Shown: positions 18,001 through 31,800 of the stretch, one piece after another
Layout of the letters: each line of letters starts with the position of its first letter
Position numbering within the stretch: the first letter of the stretch is position 1
DNA from: Hanleya hanleyi
Taxonomy: Eukaryota; Mollusca; Polyplacophora; Lepidopleurida; Hanleyidae
Direction: 5' to 3'
Assembly: GCA_036873755.1 (NCBI GenBank)
Contig: JAVTVY010045365.1
Location: forward strand, 62,001 to 126,000
Length of the DNA: 64,000 bases
Notes under the pieces: generated by a model
What the model was told of the DNA's origin: nothing
Seen by the model: only the letters and a program-made list of their open reading frames with translations
Databases searched by the model: none
Made by a program: the position numbers and the translations under genes

Positions 18001-19365
18001 CGGACAAGCGTGGTCATTTTAGAGTAACATTAATTATAACAGTAATAGAGATCTCCGATATGACAATTTCCTCAATATTTACTGATGTCAGAAACGTGAT
18101 ATACATTTTCATTAGATATCTCAATATCTCGTGTTTCTTTCTGATTTCGCCTGTGTTAAAACAGGTTTCCACCAGGGTGATAATGTTTGCGCCCAGATGG
18201 ATACATTTTCACCCCGGTGAAAACGTTTGCACCTGGGTGGAGAGAAAGGAGTGAAAGAATTCCCCCCCCCCCTCCCACCCAAAATGAAAAAAAAAATATA
18301 TATATATATACAAAACTAAAATTAATAGCCTGTCGTATTTGGGCCACCGTAAATATGTATATTGACTTAAATACATAAAATTATTTTTTTCTAAAAAAAT
18401 ATATATATATTTAACAAAAATGCGACGGTATAACTTTACAGGACGTAATAAAGCTGTACATGAGAAACGCATAAAATCAAACATTTTCAACTGACCCCGA
18501 CGAGGATCGAACCCACAATCTTACCTCCTGCTGTACTGTCCACCGTCTATGCCTTTACCCACTCCACCACCGATTTGCTGGCCGTATCTCCGTTCAGAAT
18601 TTCTAGTCTTTACTATTCCCTTAGTTTCATATATAGGTCAACCGGACTCTGTAGAATGCCGGACTCTGAGGACTTCCATAGTTGTGGAAGCGCCCATAGT
18701 CCGCCAGATGCCATGGTCCGGGCCCTATATATATGAGAAGGGACATTCCTGTCTAGATTTCAGTGACCCGGACTACAACGATACCAGGACCCTGGTCTCT
18801 GCTGATAGGGGGACAATTGTTTCCGAGGGAGGACTTTCGTATCTGGATCTGGGTGCCCGATGGTCCCCGGACCCTCATATCTGGCGGACCACGGTTGCTT
18901 CCACACCGGACCGTACAACGTCATCTGTTTAACTCATAGTCCACATATCTTAGGAATTAAATTTTCAAACCTAAAATTGAACCACTTATCATTGGAATTT
19001 TATTTTCATTTTTTTTTCACCAAATACTAGACCCAATACTGACTATACAAATAATAAAATAACAAAAAACAAACAAATTTTGACCTTCAGGGGTTATACG
19101 TATCCTTAAACCTACTCCGAGGGAGAGACTGTCTGTTACCCAGGGGTTCCACGCTTCTATAATACACGCTTGTAAGTATCTATGAGTGGAAAAGGAAGAA
19201 TGTGTTCACTTAGTTACCCTTTGTAAGTTTCCGTTGCTCAAAAAAGAACATAGGATTGTAATATGTTTGAAATTTGACTCATTGTAGGATGTTGGGGTGT
19301 ATGCAATTTTGCAAATAGTCATTACTCATACATATGGCTGTTGTTGCAAGTACTGTAATACATTG
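18001..19365. other. Non-coding host sequence with repeats
   Basis: At 18170-18240 variants of 'ccaggtg.aaacgtttgc' repeat in both orientations. At 18490-18575 (minus strand) a tRNA-like A box (TGGTGGAGTGGGTA) and B box (GGGTTCGATCC) suggest a SINE head or tRNA pseudogene. A/T microsatellites lie around 18290-18410. I see no gene. Confidence 0.4.
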
Positions 19366-19770
19366 AATTGAATTGAATTGAATTTTTATTCACCAATCAA
19401 ATGAATATGTATATACAAAAAATATGGTATCAATTATTACAAAATATGAGCAAACAATATAATCTACATGCAACGCAATAAAGTGATTGGCGGGAATAAA
19501 ACCCCAGGGGCCTTGTTCTATCCGTGTAGGACAAGTGAGTAGCATATAGTTTATAATACACATTTCTAATTTACTTTATAATATATGGCGATTAGTGAAT
19601 AATATTAGCTCTCTATTGACTTAAAAAAAAATTGCCTTTACAGCCTTAGTTGCGATAATGGGGTTCAAATTTCTAGTAGACAGTAGATTTTTAGTTTGGA
19701 TTTGAATAAAGAGGTGGATTCGGCACATTTGATCAGAGAAGGTAGTTTGTTCCACTCTCGAGGTCCTGTA
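19366..19770 (-). mobile_element. LINE 3' end fragment
   Basis: Near 19765-19640 the minus strand encodes a phrase like PREWNKLPSLIKCAEST, a form common at the C-terminus of invertebrate LINE reverse transcriptases. It is followed by a 3' UTR and a TTCAATTCAATTC tail (19382-19366). It is strongly 5'-truncated. Confidence 0.55.
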
Positions 19771-19860
19771 GTTTTTGTGGTATAATATGACAAGTGAATG
19801 AGTAATTTAATCTGATATCAGCTCAGCCTTTCTTATAAAATATTTTCGTATTTTGCACAG

Positions 19861-22800
19861 GGCCTCCAGATCGCATTAACATCCCTCGTGATGGAATACT
19901 TCACAACCAAGCAGAGAGGGATCATGAACTGTATCATGGACATACTTTGGGGACTTGGGGCATTCCTGCTTGCCCTGCTTGCGCTCTTGATACGAGACTG
20001 GCGTTGGATGCAACTCTGCATTTCCCTCTCGACCTTACTGACTGTATTCATCGTCTGGTGAGGATGGTTAGTCTTAACATCCCTGTAGTATCGTGGTCGT
20101 AACTACCAGCATAAATAATCAGCTAATTGCCGCCATAATAGAACCCGACAGCGGGCGTTTTTAATTACCAGAAAAATAGCATAGTGTCCACTCCAAAAGT
20201 ATTAGTGTTATAAATATCACGCTATTACATTTTCTCTTTCCTTATGTTTGAAGAATATTGCGGTGTTTTATCTTCTAACTATATCAATTCAACACTTAAT
20301 TATAAAGTAGACCAAGCTCATGCATTTCTCTTAATCCAAGTCTTTCGCGTTGCTACAGAACAATTCTTACAGAGTACTGTTCATAATGTCCAGTAAACTA
20401 ACCGAGAAATTTAATCCTTAAAACGCATTTAGCGCGGAGTTCACTCACAAGCTTTCATCTGGCCATCAATTCAACCAAACTGTTCTTAAAAACACAGATT
20501 CCTTAATAACTAAACAAATAATAACTGTGAATTCTGCAATAGTGAAACTTTCATGTTAACATTTAACATTAATGTCAGACAAGATTCCACAACTGTCCAC
20601 TCACTTCCGGTCATAATCCCTGAGGAAATTCGGAGGACTTCGATCTCCCGTAGGATAACGATGCGTTGTGTCAGGTAACGTAGACCTTGGCGTCACATTC
20701 GAAGCTCCCACAACAGGCGCTGTTGTCACAAGCTCAGTAGGTGGTGTGGCTATCGAAATTCCGGGTAAAACTTCGAACGACATCCTGACTGATGGTGCCA
20801 CAGTAACATCTTGTACGGAAACTGTTACTCCAGAATTATTGTCCGGTAACACAGAATCCGTTTCATCCCCAGACCTTTCGCGGATTTGGTCACCATGGAA
20901 ACTTCCATCACACAAGATGGCAGTGTAGGATACTAGGCCAGTGACTTCTGATCCAGAGGCATACTTTCGAACAATTTCAAATTTTCCCTCCTGATGTGAA
21001 AGAACGATGTTTGGAATGGCAATCTGACACGACTGTTGCTTTTGTACGCGTACTTTCACGTCAGGTTTTAGTAAGTCCAGGCGCGTTCTCAGCAATTGTA
21101 ACAGTTCGGCTGGCAATAACCCTGTGGTTGTTTGGGGGGTTATTCGGTATAACAACAGGATCTTTGAATCCTTGGTTTCAACAGTGTCACCGGTCAATTT
21201 GACAGTGCTTCCCTTGACAATCTGTACTGCCTTTTCAGAAAGTCCATTTGTTGACGGGTGATAAGGCGCTAATGTCACATAGTGAATACCGTTCAGTTTC
21301 AGAAAGTTCATTTGTCAGATACAATCATGCGAGTTAATCCCTGATTGCTGAATGACCGTCGCAATTTCTCACTCGATGCTGATGTTGTGCTATTCATAGG
21401 GTAACTATCCGTCCATTTGGAATGAGAGTCTTCGATGATTAGGAACATTTCCCCTAACAATGGCCCTGTATAGTCAATATGGAGTCTTTCCCAAGGATTT
21501 TTGGGTCATTCCCACGGATGAAATGGTGCACTTGGAGGATCCTTCTGGTGCTCCTGAAAGGCAGGACACGATTTCATAGTTTCCACGATATGGATGTCCA
21601 TCTTGGGCCACCACAAATAACTATGCGCAAGTTCTGCATCATGGTCATTCAGTCTCGTAAAGCCGTTCCAAAACTCCCTCTGTCCTTGTGGAGGAATATC
21701 GACACGAGTGTCCAACACAATGCATCCATCCTGCAATGTAAGCTCGTATTTCCAGCAAGAAAACGGGTTTGATGTCATCAGTATACAGTTTCAGGGCACC
21801 CTTCAAAGATGTAGCGTATCACTTGATAGAATGTTGAATCTCTATTCGTCCATGATCACACCTGGTCAGCATTTACTGTTGACGTGTCCAGCTGTTCAAT
21901 AAGTAACACTATTTCCGACTGAGCCTCTGGTGCAAGATTTGCTGGTGGAGTCACTCGTAACCGACTTAACCCTACCTGGCCGGGGCATTATGGCCCCCTA
22001 CCAAACTTTTTTGCGCTAGCTCCGGAACGCAAAAAAATGGAGAGCTGAAACTCCGTGACTTTATAGTTTATCATACTGGGGTCATTTTGAGCCTATTTGC
22101 ATAACCCCCGAGCGCAGGATCATGGATAAATTCAAGATGGCGGCCACGTGGGGGTATCAGAAAAGTGACGTTTTTGTCATATTGCTTCAAAATTTATGCT
22201 TTTCCGCGATGAAAAGTGGGCAAAAACTATTTTATTTCACATCACATTAATATTTACTAATTAATCATGCAGTTTTTGCGGAGAAATTGCAAAAAGAAAA
22301 AAATCGGAATATCTGACCGAAAAATCGATCAAGAAATACCGTTTTTGAAAATGACGTCACTGTGACGTCATCAAAGCCGCCATCTTGGATTTGTTTTTTA
22401 CATTTTCTGGTAGAGCTTGATCCAAGGGTATAGTGTGATAAGTTTCAGCCCCCTAGCTCAAGGGTAAGAAAAATAATTAGGGGGGGCATTTCGCCCCCCC
22501 CCCCCCGGCCTGGACAGGTCCCAAAAAGCCCAGGCCAGATAGGGTTAAAGCATCTGCATTTGAGTGTATGATTCCTGGTTTGTAGCAACTACTGTACTCC
22601 TGAAGTGTTAATGCCCAACATTGAACACGTGTTGATTCCATTTGAGGGATGGATATCGCCTCGTTGAATAGCGTAACCAATGGTTTGTAGTCGGTGACAA
22701 TTTTAAATGCTCGTCGGTCCACATATTTGTGGAATCGTTTAATTCCAAAAATTACACTGAGGCCTTCCTTATCCAGTTGTGAATAATTCCGTTCAGCAGC

Positions 22801-25800
22801 GGTCAACGTGCGCGATACAAAACTGATGGGTCTTTCTGTTCCATCGTCCATCCGATGTGAAAGAACAGTACGCACTTCATACGGCCAAGCATCACATGCC
22901 ATGATAGCGTACACTCCAAAAGTGTAAGTGTTACAAATATCACGCTATTACAATACCTGCTCCCCCTACCCTACCTAACATTCTACACTATCCCAGAAAT
23001 CATTAACATATCATATTGGAGTCATTTTGAATCTACAAGCAGAGGATCAACTTTTTGTCTTTTTACGCATAAAAGTACCCAAGATTATTTGATTTCACAT
23101 CAGATAATCATTTTCTAATTTATTGTGCAGTTTATGCGGAGAAAACAGCAAAAATAAAAAATACGGAAAATCTGACTGAACAATCGACCCAAAATGCATT
23201 TTTCGAATATAACGTCACCATGACGACATCGATGCGATCATCTTGGATTTTTGACATTTTCTGGTCAAGGTTCAATCTAAGATATATTTTGTTAAGTCAC
23301 TGCCCAAGGAGCAAGAACAATATTTATATGAGGGGACGAAATGACCCCTCACAGGCCTGCGCAGGACCCAAATCTCCCAGGCCAGGTAGAGTTAAATATG
23401 TCAACGAACAATTATTTGAAATGTATAAATAAATCTTAGACTAGGTGTTATTTAATTGTAACTTCCACACAATTATTTCATCACATCTGTAATGCTAAAA
23501 ACTTCCCGCATCATTCATTTACACGGTTAAACCGAGCTGGTTATATTGATCACGTCCATGGAAAAGAGAACAGCAGTATTATTTGGAAATAAAGAACAAG
23601 TGCATATAAGCTAGAAACCGAATCAGGACGTTACTGTGGTGTTGATGAAGAGAGAGATATTTGCTAACAATCTGCTTGTGACCAATATCTCTTTTGATGA
23701 CCAATATCATGCTTTATTCATACGCGTTATAGTATTGTCCAGTCCTCCTTCAAAAAAATTGGAAATTTCAGTGACAAGAACTGTACGAAAGCATCAACAT
23801 ATGGCTACTCTGGCTCGTAATGTTGTTTAGTCTATATGTTGCAAGTCTGTTAACGTTGAAAATAAACACGCCGGTAAAATCCAATCATGATCGAATACCG
23901 GGTTTTTTATATCCGATTTAGATGTAATACGGCCGTATAAACATTATGCAGCTGACAGCGTGAACAGGGCACAGTAAGTTTTCTGGGCAAACCGTAAATC
24001 CCATCCATTTCGTTCCTCCAAAAAATTTCGTCTCGCCAAACCACTGATGAACTTTCCTTGCCATGAATTTCAACAACTGCATCTTAGCCATCGGACATGC
24101 GTCCATCTATAAACGTACCTTTAACACTGACCAACTGACTGTAAAATGTAATTCCTGAATGAAGAATCGTCTGTGACATTGTCGGAATAGCGTTGCTTGT
24201 CATTGTTTGAATTTCTCGGTTGGAGAAATTTCCGTACGCCTGCATAGATCCATCGTGTTTCGCAGTTTCAAAGACAGTTTGTTGAACAACACATCAAACA
24301 GTATATATGTACGTTTCAAGTTCACCATTTCTGCAATCCTCGATGTCAAATATTGCGGGAGGTAATGTTCCAACCTGACTGTCTTTCTTCTCTCTTTCTC
24401 GTTTTGTTTATCCTGACCTAGTTTGTTTCATCGAGGCGCGCGATTTTATTTTTGGCCCAGTGCCACGTGCGCGGATTTATTCAATTAGGTCAAATGAGCC
24501 TTACCACGTCACGTACACAATCAATGCGCGTGATAACACATAATTCGGAATTCAAACGCCCTATTAGGTGAATAAAAACATCCTAAGAGTTCGGTATATA
24601 TAATATCTCGTTCTCGGAGTCTGAACGCCGTATCGACCTCGACCTGCGGTCTCGGTCGATACGGCGATCAGACTCCGAGAACTCGAGCTGATACAAAGTG
24701 CGGGAACAACACAGTGTCATGATAATATATATATATCATTCTAGTCGACAAATGTTCACAACATAACGCGATTTAATAATATACAATATTTTACATTCTT
24801 CAGGATATATCCAGAATCGCTGCGTTGGCTCCTCGTTAACGGTAAATATGGACGAGCAGAGAAGCTGATACAGAGAATCTTAAGGTTTAATAATGGGCAG
24901 AAAGAAATCCCCACGGAAATGCAGTCCATGTTATCTGAACACCGCGAGAATCGCGAGAAACAAAGACTTTACAATGTATGCCATCTCTTCCGGAGCCGAT
25001 CCCTCATGATACGGAGTGTTATCCTCTGGTATATATGGTAAGTATACATCCAGTTATCATTTAGTGAGACGCTTTTGAAAGCAGCGAACATGTGAACAAG
25101 AAAATAAATCGAAAGAATCAAGATACCGAAATTGACTTGCAAAATTTATTTTGATGAAGGCATCAATACTATTAAACCCAGAGGCGGAATGTCTGGCAGA
25201 TATATCGAAACGCATATGTTATCGGTCTTTGTGTCGTTTTGGTAGAGAATTTATCAGGCGAGGCAATCAAAATATCGTTTATACGACTTTTGGTCTTTCT
25301 GTTTTCTGCATATTCCCTCTACTCTATGCAGATGATACCGCCATTCTTGCAGAGAACGTGAATAGCCTACAGAATGCTCTAACGGTGCATGCTTGATGAT
25401 TACTGTGACTGCTGGGAACTAATTGTTAAATGTCGTTAAAACGAAAATTGTTATGTTTTGTAAACTTCGAAATAATTTTTTATCAGCAATTCATTTAAAG
25501 GCCACAAACTTGATACTGTTGATGAATATTGCTGGCTGGGTATTAAGCTGAGATAACATGTACACTGGCAGTTTCTTAACTGCACGAAAACAACTAGTCG
25601 CACAAGCCACGAAATCATTATTCGGTGTCTACGGGGAAATACATTACCTCTCCTTACCAACAGATTGTCAACTTAAATTATTCGAACAAGTAGCTTCACC
25701 GATAGTACTTTATATGTGTGAAATATGGGGATATGAAATACTTGGAAATATTGAAAGAGCCCCAGGACTGAAGAAATGCTCGGAGTATATCCACTATATG

Positions 25801-28800
25801 TGAAAGTATACCTTTTAATGGTAGCATTTTGGCTGAAAATAATTCAGGGAAAAGAAAGCAAATTGTGTTAATTTGTTTATAAGTTTATATTTGCGCAAAG
25901 ACCATGTTCCAAATCCCCAGGGTTAGATTGCATTAAAGCAGCTCTGTGTAATACTGGCTTCAACTATGTGTGGGATTCACAAAATATAAGCAATGCTGCA
26001 TGACTCTTGAAACTAACCCTCAAGAATCAATTTATTCACAAGTGGCACCCCGATGTGTACTCTTCATCAAACGGTTTCGTTTACAGGATTTTCAAAACCG
26101 ACTTCCAATTCAAAGAATATCTGACTATTATGAACGGAGAAAAACAGAATTATTATCAGTAGATTTCGATCATGTGATCATAAATTGCCAATTGAAACAA
26201 GAAGATAGAAAGCTAAAGCGAGAAATGAGAGATACTGTACAGTACAGGAAATTCGAATGAAGTACATACCAAGGTAAATATATATGTACAGGTCAAATTT
26301 CATCAAGCTCAGAGAACTATTTCAGTCAAAAGATAAGCGCAAGCTCATGAATCTCTGTAAATTTATCAAAGACGGTATGTCTATATGTAGTTATTGGTCA
26401 TGCCTAAATGTTTATTGTATGTTTAATGATTTTGTCACTGTTGAGATGATCATCCGCCATCTGTATAACACACGTTGTTTACCTCACGTGCCACTCCGAG
26501 AGGTTAGAGTGTAATGAATGATTGATTGGTCTATGCGCCTTCGTCTGACAAGACAGATTCTCTTCATAAATCTGCAGTTTTCCTTCACGCTTTGTGAACA
26601 TTGTTGTAAGCATTCTCACTGAATTGCAGATCATGACAGTGTATGATGCCCCATCCATAACCCTGACGAATCCCCTCTTTTCATGCGCTGTTGCGGTGAA
26701 ACGAGATCCGTGTAGTTTGCGATAGTCGATGTGCTTTCCGTCTTCAATGTTTATTATATCTACATGTATGTGTCTCGAAGAAAGAGAATGGACTGATCAT
26801 TTCAAAGTTTACATTCGAAGTTGCTGGTCTGAGTTTAAGCTAAGTATAAATTTCACTAGGTATCTTTTCAATCCTTGGCATGAATAACCTATCCATGCCA
26901 CAGGTATTTACCCTCAGTTGACAAGGAGAGGTTTTTCTGCTTCTAAGTCTAAAAATCCTTTTCGAAAAATTAGAAGAAATAGGGTAGCTCGTGGATAATG
27001 ACGTGATTATCCATTAATAATTCTGAAGGAGTTCAAATAATTTATCCCTGAGTTCACATAGTTATACCTTTGGCGTTTTGATGATGACCTACAGCAGTCT
27101 GATGATCATACAATAAACTACATGTATACAATCAATTATGTAGATCATATAATATTGATTACCGTACCTTCTGGTGAGATTTGCTTGATAATCTCGTGTC
27201 TAATAACCATTGAACTGGTCCGTCGGGCACCATCGTGTGCTGATACAGGATTTATAACCCGGTTGTTGGTCGGTGGTAATAAGTTATCTTCCAGATATTC
27301 CGTCTCAGGGTTGTATTCTCAGAGTACAAGAACCAGAAATGCGATGTAATATTTTTGTGGCATGTTCCACTTTACAATTTTGTAGGTTCAGTGGATCTGT
27401 GGGCTATTTCGGGCTGCTCTTCAGTACAGGCTCCCTTCCTGGATTCAAATATACTACATTCATGATAGGTGCTGGAGGGGAGATTGTTATCTTCGCGTTA
27501 AACATCCCGATTCTTTACTTGTGAGTACTGAATTACATAATTCACCTGTCTGCTAGGATCGTCATGTTACGGAAGCGTAGAACAGACATGATGAAAATTA
27601 GTTGATTTAATGCGCGGTATAAAGCCTGGTTTTCCTATATTCAGTAACGACGATCACAAGCTATGAAATTACGGCCTTTTTTTGTGGAATTCCTATCTTA
27701 TCCCATATACTAGAGTAGGGTTAAATGAATAAATTCGATTATACAAAATTCCAGATTATGCAAAAATAGGCCTGGTGATCCCATAAATATAGGGCCTATG
27801 CGTTATTTTGAATGTTGAGGTCTCTTGTCAAAATATTGTAAAAATAACATTTCGTTTCCAAATGGTCTGGAACCGCCTTATGGGTGATTTTCTGAAGTCA
27901 GATAAAATAAAATAATAACCTATAAAATAATGTAAAGTTTACATACAGATTGTAAAACATGGAAAAATACAAATAGTAACTACATAACAGAGAAATCCAC
28001 CGCTACGTCCAAGAGGGGATGAGGGTGGGGAATTGCATGGGATGGGGATTGCGAATTTTCATGGATCTTTAGTTGGAAGTGAATATTCGACCTTTCGTAC
28101 AGCGACATAAGCAGTAATCCTCTACCCAGTAGGTTTTCCATAAGCCCTGAACAGAATTTCTCAAACGATCACTAAACCATAATCTAATATTTAACTCATT
28201 TGCAGCTGTTGGCCTGTTCTAATTACAAAATATATTGAACATCGAGTTTATATTGATCGTGATACATTTCAAGACATTTTAAGCTTATTGATTCCGATTC
28301 ATCAAGTTCCTATGACATCGTCTCTCTAATGCATCGTATTACTATTGTAGCTGGGGGAGGAGACTGCCCATGGGAGCATACATTTTTATTGGCGGATCAG
28401 CCTGTATTGTCTGTGGTATAATTCAGGGTAAGTAATGATCTACAGCAAATCTCAAGATCCAGGACAACAAGCTTCAATAAACTTCCATGAATCTCAGGAT
28501 TCATGGCATCAGGCTTCACCAAACTTCCGTGAATCTCCGGATCCATGGCACCAAGTTTCCTCAATCGTTCTTGAATCTCAGTGTCCATGACCCCAATTTT
28601 CAACAAATTTCCGTGAATCCCAGGGTCCATGTCTCCAATTTTCAACAAATTTCTGTGAATCTCCGGGTCCGGGCACCAAGCTTCACCAGATTTCCGTGAA
28701 TCTCAGAGTCCATGACACCTATCTTCACCAAAGTTCCGTGAATTTCAGGGTTCATGGGACCAAGCTTCATCAACCTTTCTTGAATCTCAGTGTCCATGGC

Positions 28801-31800
28801 ATCAATTTTCAACAAACTTCCGTGAATCTCCGGGTCCGTGGCACCAAATTTCACCAGATTTCCGTGAATCTCAGGGTCCATGACACCTATCTTCACCAAG
28901 CTTCCGTGAATTTCAGAGTTCATGGCACCAGACTTCACAAAACTTTGGTGAATCTCAGGATCCATGGCACCAAGCTTAAAAAAACTCCGGTGAATCTCAG
29001 GATCTACGGCACCAAGTTTCACCAAACTTCCGTGAATCCCATGACACCAAGCTTCAAAAAACTTTCTTGAATCTCAGGTTCCATGGCACCGAGCTTTACT
29101 AAGCTTCTGTGAAGCTTCACCAAATTTCCATGAATTTCGGGTTCCTTGACACCAAGATTTACCAACTGTCCGCGAATCTCAGGGTTCATGTCACCAAGCT
29201 TCATCAGATTCCGTGAATCTCAGGATTCATGTCATCAAGCTTCACCAAGCTTCCGTGAATTTGAGGATCCATGGCACCAAGTTTCGTCAAACTTTTGGGA
29301 AAATTTCACTGAGAACATCTCATGAAATAATTAAGGGTTTCCAGCAGGATACAATGTTTTCATTTTTTTTTCAAAGCTGATTTCTATACTTATTTACTTA
29401 ATAATGTACTTGATGATAATTTGCGGACAAGACTGAGTGATGAATTGTTCATTACAATGACCTCTATGTTCTTTCGCTCATAATACCGAATGCTGTTTGC
29501 TTGACTGTCTTATCTACATGTATACTCATTTGCAAAAAGAGCTTAATGATTGACTCACTGTCATGAATTCAGAATGATTTACATACAGGACTATATAACT
29601 ATATATAAGGAATAGGCGAACTGCTGATTTGAATGAATGAGTGCACTTGTAGTGTTCATTATTTGAGTGAATTTTCCAAAAACTTTGAAATTCTTTTGTT
29701 GATTTGTTTTCTCGGAAATTATCGGTGAACTTGATTGAGTGACAGTCACTATTTTCAAATGAATGTCTGATTACCAGATTGCGATCTTCTTCACCCTACT
29801 GAACCGAGGTCACCTTACATTCAGGAAGATTGCGGGATGGGTATATGCAATCTCCATGTGCCCGGCTGTAATATTACACGTGATCTAGAAGTCTAGATTT
29901 ATGTGTTGTGTATATATATAGAGTGGTACAGTAACACTCTTGCTACCATGCTCCCCGTAAAGAAGCGGACAATACAATGAGAATGAGTGAAGGTATTCTT
30001 TTCAAATTTGGCATCAGGATACCTTGCAAAAAGGATATCGCTAGGAACAAGACGTCAGGCCACAGACGGCTCTAACTTGAAATGCCTTTCCCGAAAAAAT
30101 AAAATTAGAAACGAATTTGAAACGTGCCAGCGACAATGCGCGAAGGCAGGGGCACCGTTTTTTGCCAATTCCTCGTGCATTTAAGTCGCGTAATTTAATT
30201 GTCAGGCAAAATTTTAGGTAAAAATCTGGTGATTATTTTTGTCAAATTTGATTGGTGATCATTGGTCTAAACAGCTGAATTGTTTTTACACTGATAGGTT
30301 TTTAATATGCAATCTTAATAACGTAATATTCTGTCATCGCTCCCCCGATTGTATATGTCGATATAAGCTTAATTCCCTCATTCAACATGTTCAAAGGTGA
30401 TGGTACGATAAGGCGGCATTTTGGCCTATACGTGGTGCGGTTGAAATCGAAAAAATAAAATGTCATAAAAATACTTATGTTTTACTGTAACGGCAAGAGA
30501 AAATATAAGTACACAATATGTGAAAGTTTTAGTGCGATTGCGTTATGATTATAGTTATCACAAGAAACTGAGATCTACAGCTTGTGTTATTTCGTGATAA
30601 AAGGGTCTAAATCGAGTCCTTCAGACACGCATTTAGACGCGAAGGACCCCTTGAACCAGAACGCCATTTAATCTGATGTTGTGTGGTAACATTATATTCC
30701 CACTGCAGGAAGATCTTTTTGGTCCAAGGAGTCGTTCCTACTAAAAAATGAAAAGTTATGAATCATAACTTTTGAAGTTTTTATGAGTAGATTAAAGTGA
30801 CAAAATTGCCTGTTACAGTTGTTCGTATGTCGTGGTGTAGTGGATACGCACGTTGGATCACAAGCGTCTCGAAATTTTCTTCGAATCCCACGGGGTCAAC
30901 ATGTCTGACGTCGACAAGTTATTTCAGTCTTTCTCATTTTTATAAAAAAAATGCATTCAGTAAGATTTTTTTAAATAAGATTCTAGGCTATCAGTATGAA
31001 CCAATTAAAAGTAAAATAAATATTCTTTACCGATGACACGATACCGTGTGGACATTACGGGCCAGTCAAACGTTGACATCGTTACCTGTTACAACGGCAA
31101 TATATTCGCCTAAATTGTGTATTTATTCTCCAATATGTGCATGTAAAATCGACTGCAACGTGGTGAAATAATAACGCCTTTGTACCGAACATATGTGAAG
31201 CTATCATGGTTCACCGTAACATTCAGTCCGTTGATTGGCAGTTGCCGCCGACGACAAGTTGTACATTGCATTGTGATTGACAGAGGGAGAGAAGAAATGT
31301 ACATTCCTATGAGTCGGCTGGCTGTGGGCAAAAACCCCGCCTTACAATACCATCTCCTTTGGCATCCAGTCACTGCATCTTATTTTGAAATAAGATTTTA
31401 GGCTATCAGTATGAACCAATTAAAAGTAAAATAAATATTCTTTACCGATGATACGATACCGTGTGGACATTACGGGCCAGTCAAACGTTGAAATCGTTAC
31501 CTGTTACAACGGCAATATATTCGCCTAAATTGTGTATTTATTCTCCAATATGTGCATGTAAAATCGACTGCAACGTGGTGAAATAATAACGCCTTTGTAC
31601 CGAACATATGTGAAGCTATCATGGTTCACCGTAACATTCAGTCCGTTGATTGGCAGTTGCCGCCGACGACAAGTTGTACATTGCATTGTGATTGACAGAT
31701 GGGGAGAAGAAATGTACATTCCTATGAGTCGGCTGGCTGTGGGCAAAAACCCCGTCTTACAATACCATCTCCTTTGGCGTCCAGTCACTGCATCTCATGA

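Noticed and set aside
28397..29204. A repeat protein in the 42-bp minisatellite
   Set aside because: Frames are equally open on the opposite strand, the frame shifts between blocks and there is no promoter or start context. The sequence lies inside an intron.
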